Assembly: GCA_023627715.1 (NCBI GenBank)
Contig: JAMAHW010000013.1
Span: 62,001-126,000 of the forward strand
Source of the DNA: Periconia sp. R9002
Taxonomy: Eukaryota; Ascomycota; Dothideomycetes; Pleosporales; Periconiaceae
Length of the DNA stretch: 64,000 bases
Reading direction: 5' to 3'
Within the stretch, counting starts at the first letter, position 1. The number at the start of each line of letters is the position of its first letter. This document shows positions 36,217 through 47,096 of this stretch, one piece after another. The notes under the pieces were generated by a model that worked only from the letters and a program-made list of their open reading frames with translations, did no database searches and was not told the origin of the DNA. The translations under genes and the position numbers were made by a program.

Positions 36217-36768
36217 TCAAAAATCCAGGACCAGCTGTGGAGCCAGTTTCTCCAAGTCCTCCACCTGCAAGAAACCTTCTGATCGCATGCCGCCTTTGGC
36301 CGCATCCTCCCGCTCGCTCTTCGCCCGCGCAATAGCTTCGCGCACAAAGATGCTGATGTAATTGCCGAACAGATCCATGGCACCTTTTTGTATCTGTGTG
36401 TTTTTATCCTCAAAATGCTCGTGAAGAAGTCGCGCAAGAAGAGGTGCGGGAACGGGTGGCTCCGACGGTTGGAATGAAGCAGGGGGAGGTGGACGTGGAT
36501 CTGTGATATTTTCATCCAGCACGTGCTCCATCAGCTCGTCAAAATCAGAGGGTATATCCAAGTCGTCTTCTTGCTCTTCATCTGAAGAAATAACGGTTGC
36601 GTTGGCCGCTGTGGCCTTGGTCGATTTGGTTGGTGCAGCCTTTGCGAAGTTGTTGGAGCGCGACGCTGCTGGTGCAGGTTGTGTGGTGGTGCCCTTGATG
36701 GGTCGGGGTGGTTGGAAGGACGGCGCTTTCCGACGCCCTCCGTTGTGTGGAGCAGCTTTAGGTGGCAT
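36217..36768 (-). CDS. MHF2: CENP-X/MHF2-like histone-fold protein
   Basis: Single exon, 183 aa. The C-terminal histone fold (108-183) has the CENP-X pattern: LLARLLHEHFEDKNTQI, then a long central helix with GNYISIFVREAIARA, then LQVEDLEKLAPQLVLDF at the very end. CENP-X pairs with CENP-S to form the MHF complex, which acts at the inner kinetochore and, with FANCM/Mph1-type helicases, at stalled replication forks. The 100-residue N-terminal arm is basic and Pro-rich, followed by an acidic patch (SSDEEQEDDLD); it is longer than in animal CENP-X (about 80 aa) but such extensions are common in fungi. Confidence 0.9.
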   Translation of the reverse strand: MPPKAAPHNGGRRKAPSFQPPRPIKGTTTQPAPAASRSNNFAKAAPTKSTKATAANATVISSDEEQEDDLDIPSDFDELMEHVLDENITDPRPPPPASFQPSEPPVPAPLLARLLHEHFEDKNTQIQKGAMDLFGNYISIFVREAIARAKSEREDAAKGGMRSEGFLQVEDLEKLAPQLVLDF

Positions 36769-39113
36769 AGTATCTTCTGGAGGTTGTGTGAGGGGTTCGT
36801 GGTCGGCTGTACGATGATGGTTGACCAGCAGTCAAGTTTGATGGATGCTTTTCCAAGTAGTCGCGCCCGCTCAACACGCTGTCACGTGATCTGTGCTTAC
36901 CTACATCAATGAGATCTGGATACCTACCTATTCAACATGAGTGCATCCAGCAATGCATGTACATCATGACATGTAACCGTCTCAACACAGATGTTTCTCG
37001 TATAAAGCAGTTGTATTACGAACTTGCTGTCACTGCGCATGCATATGTATACACAGCGTTGAGGGAGAAATTTCCAGTATAGTCAGGCCAATCAACAGAC
37101 GTGAATATATATTGATATTATGTGATGATGCATCGAAGGGAGTGACTGACTAGCCTTGGGTGGGCAACATCAAAAAGCCGTTGACAAACGGGGACTGCTG
37201 TTGTGATAGCGTGCGAGTGTGCCGATAAGGTTAAGGCAGGTAGATTGACGGACAGTTTCAGGTTTCATGTATAGATACAGAGGTTACCAATAAAGCATTT
37301 TGCTACGTGAGAATCTGGGCTCGTACTCTGTAGCACAGCATTGCCGAAAGCACGGCAGTCGAGTCGCGCGGTGCAGGTTCGAAAAGGTCGGGGATGAGAC
37401 GTGGGTCTACTGGAAATGAAAAGAAGAAGGCTGCAAACGGCAGCCAAGTGCAATATCAATACACTGTACAGTATGTACATGTGCGGTGCAGCATGGTTGC
37501 ACGTCGAGTGAAGATGCGATAACGAATGCGCCAATAAGATGAATACGTACACGGTTGCGCAATGATGATAAGGGCACCAAGCTGTTGGGGGGTTTCATGT
37601 GGTAACAACAACTGGTTGATTGTTGAATCGATATGTATACAGTACACTTGGGCCCATACCAGCCCCAAAGGTGTGTTGTTGGTTGGTAGCCATCCATGTT
37701 CGTCGTCGTCTGGGTGGCGTATGGTCTAGAGTTGACTTGACTCGAGAGGGGGCATGTGCCGCCCTAGCAAGGAAAGGAGCGAGAGGCTAAAGAGAGGCGG
37801 GCGCATCCTGCTCAAACTGGTCCAGTACTTGCTAGCTGAACTCACGAGACTGTAGGATGCGGATGAAGTTGATGCTGATGCTGCGTCGCGGTAACTGGAT
37901 AGAGGTACACGCCCGCTGGGGGCCAGCCCGTCTGGGAAGGGTACGATATATAGGGCGGATGACACATTCCAACATGTACTTTATAAATAACTCCCTACCT
38001 CACGTTTACTCGGTTGGCGATCCAAGTATTGCACATCTTGGAGCGGCAGCGGGCTTTCATTTCAGCTCGTTCTCAATCAAGATCAATGCCACTCACTTAG
38101 CGGGCTGCCAAAAAGGCGCGAGGCGCGAGGCGCAAGCCATCTAGCAAACCCTGCCCATCTTTACGCAGTGTTCTGTGCCAATGCTTCGGGATGGGTGGGT
38201 GCAAATTTCCAAACTGGGCGTGGTGGTGTAGGTAGTTGTGCTCGCCCGCGCCCTCTGTACGCTGTCACGGTACAGTGTACAGTACACAGTGTACAGTCCA
38301 GTCCAGTCCCATCTAGCAACTGCCATCCATGTCTCGTGCCTGCCTGCCTGCCCGTGAACAACCCCGGTTGCCGCCGCACCGCCCTTGGCCGAGCAATATT
38401 CCTCTTATAACTACTATATCCATGGCCAGTATGTCTTTCTTGACTGCTCTCCCCTCTCCGCCTGTCTGTCTCCATTTATTCATTTCCCTTGGCCTGCATT
38501 GCATTGCATCCCCGCACATTCACATTCCTCACTAGCTATCTTGCAAGCCTCACTCAATACCCGTCAACACCGTCACCACCACCCACATTCGACAGACCGC
38601 CCCCTCTCCGGCACCACACTTGTTCATATACAAGCAGCCTATAGGGACCACCGACCCATTTGGACGTACCATTCATCCACATTCCATCGGTTCCACTATT
38701 GCACCCACGCACACGTCCCTCTCACGGCGGTCCCAGAGGATAGATAGCACAAGACAAGGCCGGGATCCCTTCCGCCCACGCACGGTCCGACCGCAACTTA
38801 TCTATTGTACCAAAGGCGTCGCTGCTTCGATAGCACCATCTGAGAGAGATATCGGATAGCCAACAGATTCCAGAATCCACACATCGCCTCTCCAAACAAA
38901 ACGTCTCCCTTCCCCTCCTCCCCTCCATCTTTTCCCCCTCTCCTTTCCCCTTCCTTCTCTCTTCTCCCCTCTCCGTCTCGAATAGGTACCTAGGTACACA
39001 CCCACCTACCTATACCACGGTCTTGTCCTCGTCTCCCTCCCTTCACACTTCGCTGGGCTTTTACTTTTATTCTTGCATCCACACTCGCATTCCCGCGCAA
39101 ACTCGGACTCGTG
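36769..39113. other. Divergent intergenic region, 2.3 kb
   Basis: Lies between the CENP-X (-) and MIF-domain (+) genes. A TACCTACC motif is near 36921, C/T-rich low-complexity sequence occupies about 38880-38985, and TACCTAGGTACAC...CACCTACCTAT lies about 100 bases before the MIF-domain start. CAGT/GTACAGT imperfect repeats lie at about 38265-38310. No coding sequence is supported. Confidence 0.5.
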
Positions 39114-40351
39114 ATGCCACACGCCGTACCCGACGACACATTGATGCCAAACGCTAATAACATGTCACGCCCCTCGTCAACGTCGACGGGCTCCGCCACT
39201 GCGGCTGCTGCTCCCAGGCCCACCGGGGCTACAACTACCGCTGCTACCACCCTGCTAGCGCCCGCGCCCGAAAAGACCCTCGGCGACCAACTCTCTCCCT
39301 CACGATCGACCTTTTCCTTCGAGTCGTCTCCAAAGTCGGTGCAGGCCACCGAAAATGTGGTTCAATTCGACGATGCCAAAGTCATCCGCCCCGCTACCGC
39401 CTTTGCTTCCATAACTGCTCCATCCTCCGGCCCTGCCCTGCAGCCAAGTGGTGGTGGGTCGCGCCGCCGTGCTCAATACTACGAGGAGCAATTCGCCTAC
39501 AAGGATGATTTCGTCTCCTCCGCCCGCGACCGTGTTACCAAAGATGCCCCCATTGTGGCCGAACTACGCACCAACGTTATTGTACGTTCACGCCCCCTAC
39601 CTACAACCCCACTCACTCCAACCCCGCTGATTGTCTGTAGATTAAAGATGAATACACGTTGGTGACGGATCTGTCGCATCACCTTTCTGTGCGCTATCAA
39701 AGACCAGAGTCATCCATCATGATTACCGTCAGTCACTCGGCCTGTCTGCTGCTGGGAGGTTCCTTCGAACCCACCTACGTCCTGAGCATTACTGCGCTGC
39801 CCGTCCAGTTGCAGCCAACCACCAACAAGCGCAATGCCGCTCTTATCCAGGCCTTCATGTTCGAATCCATCGGCGTTCCTACTGACCGCGGCATCATCAA
39901 ATTCATTCCCATCGAGCCCGAATGTTTCGCGGTTAATGGTTCCACCCTCCTGGGCGAGATCGAGCGGCTGGAGCGACAGTCGGCTGAGGAAAACGGTGGT
40001 CTGAAGCGCGCCCTTACCAAGGGGTCGCGGCGATCTGCCGTTAACAAAGCCAAGAGTAGCTTCCAGCTGTCGCGGCATGATTCCAAAGCTAACGGTCCAG
40101 CAAGAACCACTATCACCCCTCCGATTCCTAGCCCTGGCCCGTTCGACTCCGGAGTTGCGGTCGACCGGGAGAACGATATAGCCCCTCTCCCATCCGAAAA
40201 AGGCAAGCCCTTCATCAAATTATCCACCAAGTCCAAATCCACGAGACAGTTGAACGACAAATCTGCAGATTCGGCGTCTTCCATGACTAAGGATCTTCAG
40301 CAGCCCAGCATTAGCAAACGCAAAAGTTTCGCCGCCATATTCCGGCGGTGA
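39114..40351 (+). CDS. MIF/tautomerase-fold protein with long extensions
   Basis: Two exons, 39114-39581 and 39641-40351, give 392 aa. A MIF (macrophage migration inhibitory factor/dopachrome tautomerase) fold spans about residues 146-262: PIVAELRTNV aligns with the mature MIF start, then MITVSHSACLLLGGSFEP corresponds to its second strand and GGS-x-EP loop, and FESIGVPTDRGIIKFIPIEP to the last helix and strand. It is preceded by 145 residues of low-complexity Ser/Thr/Ala/Pro and followed by a 130-residue basic, Ser-rich tail ending KRKSFAAIFRR. MIF enzymes need Pro1 with a free amine; here the matching proline (about Pro146) is internal, so tautomerase activity is unlikely unless the N-terminus is cleaved. 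The role in fungi is unknown. Confidence 0.85.
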
Positions 40352-42005
40352 CTGTAATGATACACACCCATCTGAAGAACTGATTGCACGGCTTATGACG
40401 GGGAAAAAAAGGTGTAAAATGGATACCATTTAGTAATTCTGCCTCGATACTGATTCGTACGGCTTCTGAGCCGTCACCCTCCACTTTATTGGATTCCAGA
40501 GCAGATCCAGCGGGTTTTGGATGAAACCACAGATTGGAATCACACTTATATACTACACGATGATTATGGTCACCCAGCACAGCATTTTAGGCGTATGGCA
40601 TGAAGAGGATCACTGGACATGGTGTACGGCGTATTGCGTTGGAAAGAGCGAGCTGTGCTCTATGACGACATTCAATATACCCTTTGACAGCATCCTAGAC
40701 ACTAATATATCACGACATAATATTCATACTGCTGCACATACAGTTGCACAGCTCTCTATCGACTATTCTGAATCTTCACTGTCCCCATCTGACTTTCTAT
40801 CCACATTACGTGACCTAAATATAGCGACTTGCTTTCGCTCACCAATTTACGACGTACTCAACTTTCTTCGCATCCCCACCCAGATTATACGTTACCGGAA
40901 ACTCTATGGACCTTCCTTGCACTTGCACCATTGGACCCTGTTTCCCCAACTTCTAGCCCTAACGCAATCCAATCCTAGACAAACCTTTTAGTATTCCCTG
41001 TTTCGAGCCATTCGTGGAATGCACTACTTTAGTGTATCCTGAAACTTTTTCATATCCTCTCACGTGCCTGCTTCTGTTCGTTTTTTTAACCTTCCGGTCT
41101 CGTATCCTCTCTATCCACAATTGGCTTTCTCCGCCACCGCTACATCGGCCTAACCGCCCATCCCTACATGGCCACGTTGCTTCCCAGTGGCGCGCACCCA
41201 GCTGATGACCGGGTCCCAGCGAAGCGGTCACGGAGATCCAACTAAAATGCCCTACGAATTGGTAAACGAGCCATACCATAGTGCGGTCTCGTCGCACGCT
41301 TGCCGCCCAACTGCGTGTGCATGGCTTGTTTTGCGCTCGGTGTAGAGGCTATTGTTTGCAAAAAAATATGCATCTGTTATGGAGATATCCAAGGTTTGGC
41401 ACAGGGACAGCTATCGTTTCTTCTTTTCTTGGATACATGTCATCATTGTTTCATATTTCTTTAGTGTGAGTGTGTGTGTGTGTGTGTGTGTTTGTACGCG
41501 TCGCGGGAAGTCTGCTCCTAACCCTCTGTCCCGAATCTACTCTTAGTGACAATCGAGATTTGGGCATCGTGGGGAATGCGGTAAACAACTGGACTAAGCG
41601 ACTAAGCTAAGTGGTCGTGGTGAGCTGAAAGACCGGGCTGGATGGATGGAGCAGCTTTGCTTTCGTTCTTTTCCTTGTTCTTTCCCTGCATTCCTCTCGC
41701 CAGGTTCATACGTGGACAATGGAGCGCCATGAGATCGCGCATCTATGTACACCGGAAGCATTGGTGCGTGGCAAGATTCGAGTGAAGAAAGTGTGCTAAA
41801 TTCATGCGCTCGGCTCGGTTACGCTAGGTTTGAAATCCAGGCCATGGCTACGAAGTGTGTCGTGTTCGAAATTCGCTCGGGGTTTCCGTGATGTTGATAT
41901 ACAATTTTCGACCCACGCCTACATGGAAGCTGATTGGCGATATTTAATGTGTAGTCCCCGGGTGGGTGTTGATGGCTAGAATCCCGGATTACAATGTGCA
42001 CATAG
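40352..42005. other. Gene-empty segment before the MITE
   Basis: Contains the 3' end of the MIF-domain gene, a plus-strand ORF of 156 codons (40521-40991) without recognisable features, and a (TG)10 repeat at 41471-41490. No gene is supported. Confidence 0.45.
41471..41490 (+). repeat. (TG)10 microsatellite
   Basis: Ten perfect TG dinucleotides, preceded by an imperfect GTGAG unit. Confidence 0.95.
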
Positions 42006-42175
42006 TACAGAGGGGTGACACGCCGGGAGGTCACATATCGGAAGGACTAATAGGTTCTACGAATCAGAAGCTCTACAACCTACATAGTATGTCTAGTATA
42101 GTTATCTGATTTGTGAATAACGCCTGGTACACTAGCTACCCGATATGTGACCTCCCGGCGTGTCACCCCTCTGTA
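42006..42175. mobile_element. MITE-like element with 34-bp TIRs and TA duplication
   Basis: Left arm 42008-42041 and right arm 42140-42173 are perfect reverse complements over 34 bases (38 if the flanking GTAC/AGTACT context is counted). Each arm begins CAGAGGGGTGACACGCCGGG at its outer end. Both ends are flanked by TA (42006-42007 and 42174-42175), the target duplication of Tc1/mariner/pogo-type elements. The 98-base interior has no ORF. Size, structure and lack of coding capacity fit a miniature inverted-repeat element that depends on a transposase elsewhere. No second copy was found in the window. Confidence 0.75.
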
Positions 42176-42177
42176 CT

Positions 42178-42759
42178 CTCCTCATCCATCGGGGATTGCG
42201 AACCTTTGATTTTCTATTTCCCCTTTGTATCATTCCATACGAGGCTCGTCAATACAAGTCTTCACACTGCAGAGTGAACTTGTCACGGTCTCGACTCGGG
42301 TTTCGAACGCTCGTAGTAATTGCTAAGGTAGGCAGATTCCTTCGGAACATATTGTGTACTAAGAGCCAAAAAGGAAGGCGAGGGATCTATAATGTCCGTA
42401 CACATGCCACGACGATGCACCACATCACCTAGTTTTGTTTACTTGCAAATTTTGATGGTTTCGTCATCTTCTCTCAATTTTTCCAATTGTAGTAGCGTTA
42501 AACCAGCAAGATAGCTGGACAAAAGATGGAAATGCTCCAGAAGAAGAAAAAAAGCCGCGGCGCTATGCAAACTCCCAAAAAAATAAAACAAATGCATGCT
42601 GCTATACTATAATCCCCTTCCACATCGGCTCCTGCATATATGCGTTTAGATCTCCATCTGTCAAATCACTGTAACAGTTGGTCAGTCGACTGCTCAAGCT
42701 CAAGAGCAACAACATGAAATATCGTACCTCTCCTTTCCCGGTCGTGTATGTTTGAGCGC
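42178..42759. other. Spacer between MITE and small secreted gene
   Basis: No coding sequence is supported. Contains the 3' region of the small secreted protein gene that ends at 42760. Confidence 0.45.
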
Positions 42760-42915
42760 TTATGATGAGCCGGCGAAGAAGTTCAAGCCAGCGGACGGGT
42801 CGCAGATCAACTGGTCGTCCACACACTTGCAGTTGTACTCATCGAGAGCCTGGCTCTCGTCGCAGGCGGCGGCAGCGAAGCCGATGAAAGCGAGGGCGAC
42901 GACGAAGAAACGCAT
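42760..42915 (-). CDS. Small secreted cysteine-containing protein, 51 aa
   Basis: The short frame opens with MRFFVVALAFIGFAAAAC, a clear signal peptide with a cleavage site after Ala16 or Ala17. The mature part is only about 34 residues with four cysteines (18, 29, 31, 38) and an NCKCVDD core. No homologous family is recognised. Size, secretion and cysteines fit the operational definition of an effector candidate. A TATAAAG box lies 177 bases upstream (43092-43098 on the plus strand). A GTGTGT donor inside the frame could splice to a downstream exon and replace the last 20 residues, so the C-terminus is provisional. Confidence 0.55.
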   Translation of the reverse strand: MRFFVVALAFIGFAAAACDESQALDEYNCKCVDDQLICDPSAGLNFFAGSS

Positions 42916-44080
42916 TCTGAACGAGGGTATGGATATTCCGAATCGGTTGGTGTTGCCGTAGATGGATCGAGGTAATTGAAATCCGGATATCGTAATTTGG
43001 AAGTGTATGCCACGTGTGATTGTTCAGAGATCAATGATCAATGTTGCGGATGTAGATCAAAGACCAAAAACCCTGCCGGGCGCCTTCATGTCTTTATAAT
43101 GTATGAGTTTCCCCTCCGGAAATAGGGTGTGGAGATTCGGGCTGGCTGTGGCGCAGTGGGACTAATTTGGACCTATGCGGATTCGTTGTTTCTGATGTTT
43201 CGAAGTCCGTAGGGCGAGAGGAGTCCGGGGGATCAACTCAAGCATTCGGTATCCGAAAACAATCTTGCAATTGCCAGCAATTAAACAGCTGTTTCGCGCC
43301 TATGGCCCAGAATCGTAGCTAGGACTCTGTTTCGCCCAATACGAAAAAGTGCAAGTGTAGAGTGAGACAGGTTTTCATCGGCACTTGCTCATTCGTCCAG
43401 AGGCATGGCAATTCCGCTTACGTCGAGGCGAATAAGCACAAATTAAACATGCCCCTTCAGCTTGACTCAAAAACTGACTTTCGCTTTTGGGGGAGCTGTC
43501 GGCAGCAAGACCGAACATAATCGCCTTTTTACAATGAAAATGGAAATGAGGGAGGAAATGATCTATATTGACTGGCCTGAGTGAGTATGGGGGTGTTGAG
43601 CTGGGTTCGAACAACGAACAGCAGACACTCCTTTCCTGAGCAATATTACAATACCTCCGTGTCTAGAATTCACCGGTGGCATTAAAAAGCATGAACATAC
43701 ATATATGTTGATGGGTAACTGGCGCAAGAGCACAAGGTTTCGTGAAAGCAATTCAAATATTATGACTTTACATTATTTTATCTATCCATATGACGATTCC
43801 ATCTCTGAAATTCCAAAGCATTACTGGGCGATCCAATTAGTAGTATATATGCGCCACCAATCAGATACAGGGACCGAAGTATTCCATGCGTGCTTGAGAA
43901 GTCAACAGATTTCCGTCATCTCGCAGCAACGCAGCTCTCGTAAACAAGCTAGAACCGGTTGCCTGAAGTGTGATGACAGTTCGAGGTAAATCCAACAAAC
44001 TAGATCGGCTCCTGTCAGCTCGAATACGAGTACGCTATGGCCTACGTCAATGGTGCTTACCCGAATCCGTCGAATGCCAT
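42916..44080. other. Spacer between the two small secreted genes
   Basis: No coding sequence is supported; holds the promoter of the 51-aa gene and the 3' region of the 68-aa gene. Confidence 0.45.
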
Positions 44081-44377
44081 CTAACATTGAGAAGGCGATT
44101 GAGCCAACTGCCAAGTGCAGGAGCCCTGGCAAAGCCAGATGCTGTGTGTACCATCGGGGTTCTCAAAGCATCTGCTGTACACGATATTCGGGGCTGTATT
44201 ATACTCCATTAACATTCTTGAACACAACAGAGGGGGAATGAAGTGCACAATACTGGAGGCACGGATGGAGTGGAACAACTCACCTTGACCACATGTGCAT
44301 GCACTTCCTGGAGCAGGGGCCGGGTCGAGGGCGGCGACAACGCCGACAAGCGCAATGATCGCTGTAGAGAAACGCAT
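44081..44377 (-). CDS. Small secreted cysteine-rich protein, 68 aa
   Basis: Two exons, 44377-44284 and 44193-44081, around a 90-base GTGAGT...TACAG intron, give 68 aa. Residues 1-16 are a signal peptide (MRFSTAIIALVGVVAA). The mature protein has six cysteines, in ACTCGQ, SRCFEN, LCQGSC and the final residue, enough for three disulfides. The intron length is a multiple of three and carries no stop, so the unspliced frame (98 aa) is also open; the splice is preferred because of the good donor, branch and acceptor and because it removes the only non-secretory, hydrophobic insert. No family is recognised. A TATA box sits about 85 bases upstream. Effector-like by composition. Confidence 0.65.
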   Translation of the reverse strand: MRFSTAIIALVGVVAALDPAPAPGSACTCGQGELFHSIRASSIVHFIPPLLCSRMLMEYNTAPNIVYSRCFENPDGTHSIWLCQGSCTWQLAQSPSQC

Positions 44378-44460
44378 GGTGGTGATTGAAACTTGTTGAT
44401 TGAATCAAATCGAAGGTCAGATGGTGGTTTGTAGTGTAAAGATTGCGTGCTTTCGAGCCC

Positions 44461-44469
44461 TTTTATATA
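44461..44469 (-). promoter_or_regulatory. TATA box of the 68-aa secreted gene
   Basis: TATATAAAA read on the minus strand, about 85 bases before the start codon at 44377, a usual distance for a fungal TATA element and leader. Confidence 0.55.
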
Positions 44470-46265
44470 CTTCAAAGCAGACGCCTAAGCAGGATTGGGG
44501 GGCGTACACGGGCCTCATAGATGGTTCTGTGTAGCGTATCCCAACGCTTGTTTTTGACAAATCACATGCTTACATGAAGGAAGGGTGACATTTACTGAAT
44601 CCGTAGATACTACGCTGGTACATTAAACAAAAGTCTCCGTACGACTTGGAGTACTATTCATTTGGTTTTATCTATGTAGGTTGCATTCCCATGGTCATCA
44701 TTAGAAAGTATCCCAACATGAAAAACACCACCCCTTTGGAATATTTGGAGGTGAAATTTTATTGAACTCATCTTTTTACCTCATCTATCATGACGTAGAA
44801 TGGATGTAAGAAGCTCGAATTCTCCCATCTAGTGCTCTAGACCCTCGACACAGGATTGTAGGATCAATATCTTTTCAGGTTACATTGCGGCTCGTGCAGT
44901 AAACATCGTCCCGCAACTCAAAATCGTTACTTAATACTGAATTTGACTAGAATCGAATTATAGATGATCGATATTTTTGGCGGTAATTTTGCGTGCTGTT
45001 TTTATGGAGCTTACATCTAAACCTCCCTCGTATAAAACCGGTGACGAATGTATATCAATATCATTCACCTTGAGACCTTTTTTGAACTAGACGACAAGTT
45101 CAATCGCAGTTTCATTTCACTGTAATTCTCATTCATCAACAAATCTAATCCTTGACGTGCATATTTCTGATCTACATGCGAAATATAACACTTGTAACAA
45201 TTGTATATAGAAACTTCGCTTCATACGAACCAACGTTAAATTGGAGTAGACTACCAAAAGAACGAATTTGTTCTGAAAAACATTCTGTGTCATGTAAAGG
45301 TGCTGCACTGTGCGCACAGGACGCAGATAACACCTTCGTATCTCACCAAAATTTTCGTTGAGCCCGTCATACTTAGAGATCTGTGCGCATACCGTACATC
45401 ATTCTTTCGTCCTCCCATGCATCATTATGCATGTCAAAAAGAGTTAAACACATGCTAAAAGGAGTAGCGGTCAAGATCCAATATGAAGGATCATCCGTGT
45501 GCTAGCTTTACTCTTTGCATTGGACCTCCGATCTTGTATAGCTGAACCAAAAGAGACTGTTTGGAGGATGTACGCGTGTCTTTCTTACTTGGATGAAAAT
45601 TATTGATGACATACTAGCGTCTGATTTGTACCTGCTCCATGGGATACCTAGATCAAGAAGGAATTGGGGCCAAGGGCACTTACTTAACGCGAGAAAAATA
45701 AGCTGACCAAATCGGGACCAACAAAATCAATATCCTACTGGTAGACCATAGAAGGCAGAGTATCCACAATTACGAGATGCTGTGAAGGATGTGGGGCGGA
45801 AACAGCGGTATATACATCATAATCAGGCGTACCTACGGAGTGGCTTAGAAAAAGGAAGGAAAGAAAAAGTTGGTTTTGCGCGAATGAAGTCATCTCAGAA
45901 CATTTGGACCAAGGTGTGAATATAGTTAGAAGAGGATGTTGAGATATGCTATTCACAGCCGTAAACCCCCTGTAATATGTACAGGGCCAATTTCTATAAT
46001 GAGTAAAACTAACAATAAATGCGATTTGTCACGCGCTTTGGGAGCGTGGGAGTTATCGAGCGACGGACATGGTATATATGATTGAGAATAAGCAGAAATG
46101 AGTCTCCATGGACCTGATCCCAGTGATTAACGCTGACTTGTCCTGAGTTTTCAGCGTGTTGAAATGCTCCAACCCCAATTTCTGATGCCAGCTTTTTTGA
46201 AACAACACCCCAAAGAACGCCGTTCTTCCCAATATGCGCAAAACCTGAACCAACCTTTGGACCTG
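44470..46265. other. Gene-empty segment, 1.8 kb
   Basis: Looks AT-richer than the flanks by eye, with only short ORFs; no gene, TE protein or RNA recognised. Confidence 0.45.
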
Positions 46266-47096
46266 TTAGATGATCCAGATGAATGACAGGAGTAGGACAA
46301 TTCCGAACAGGCTGGTCATGAACATCAATCTAGGATCTTTTTTCCGTATAGTCGATGCGTTATTTTTCGATGATAATTTCCTGGTCGTCGATGCGGTCGG
46401 GATTCTCGAGCTCCTCGTCGTGGATGTGGTTGTCTCTACCGACTCTGCACCACCACCGTCAACAGCCGAATTCGTCGGAGCTACAGTTTCCAGTGGTATT
46501 CCTCCAGTTACCATCAAGGTTGATACATCCACAGAAACGGTTGTTCCGCTCTCCCCTTGTTTTGCAAAGGCAAACAACTGGCTGTAGCTCACCATCGGAT
46601 CTTTATTGCCAATTGAATTTTGCACATAATCCTCTACAAACATCCTCAACCAAAATACTCTCTCTCCACGAGGAAAAGCATGGCCTGCACTGTTTGTACC
46701 ATTCACAGGAATGGGAATTGCCCATTCAAACGTCCCAGTATTAGGCGCATGTGTCGCTATGGTGCCGCAAGTTTTGCGAGAGAATGGTGGACAGGACGTG
46801 AGAAGATCGTGACTAAAACCATGGGAGGTATTGTCCCAAAGTTGGATAGTTACGTATTTGTAATATGTTATCTCGGTCCAGCGAATTGTGAGTGTGCTTC
46901 CCAGAGTAAGAACATCATTCTTTGCTGGGTGGATGAAATGTTGTGAGCCAGAGGCTGGCGCTGTTGGGGAGGATAATGAGGTAAGCGCCTGCGCTGGAGA
47001 TGTTGGAGACTCAGCTACGCAAGTGACAGTAAAGGCAAATAGTCCGATAAATAAGGTGATTATAACTCTTGGAAAAAGCAGTTGTTCCGCTCTCAT
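46266..47096 (-). CDS. Kre9/Knh1-type Ser/Thr-rich wall protein
   Basis: Single exon, 276 aa. A signal peptide (about 1-28) is followed by a Ser/Pro linker and one Kre9/Knh1 N-terminal domain (about 50-175) with the diagnostic HPAKNDVLTLGSTLTIRWTE opening and ITYYKYVTIQLWDN strand, and a Cys pair (SCPP, KTCG). A Thr/Ser-rich region with TTTSTTRSSR follows, and the protein ends in a 20-residue hydrophobic segment. This is the layout of the Ser-Thr-rich GPI-anchored membrane family; yeast Kre9 and Knh1 take part in beta-1,6-glucan assembly. The C-terminal helix has a basic run before it and a short end, so it may be a true membrane anchor rather than a GPI signal. Confidence 0.78.
   Translation of the reverse strand: MRAEQLLFPRVIITLFIGLFAFTVTCVAESPTSPAQALTSLSSPTAPASGSQHFIHPAKNDVLTLGSTLTIRWTEITYYKYVTIQLWDNTSHGFSHDLLTSCPPFSRKTCGTIATHAPNTGTFEWAIPIPVNGTNSAGHAFPRGERVFWLRMFVEDYVQNSIGNKDPMVSYSQLFAFAKQGESGTTVSVDVSTLMVTGGIPLETVAPTNSAVDGGGAESVETTTSTTRSSRIPTASTTRKLSSKNNASTIRKKDPRLMFMTSLFGIVLLLSFIWII

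Noticed and set aside
37371..37390. GGTTCGAAA box resembling a tRNA T-arm
   Set aside because: No matching D-arm, anticodon stem or acceptor stem could be paired around it.
40521..40991. Plus-strand ORF of 156 codons after the MIF-domain gene
   Set aside because: No recognisable features; probably chance.
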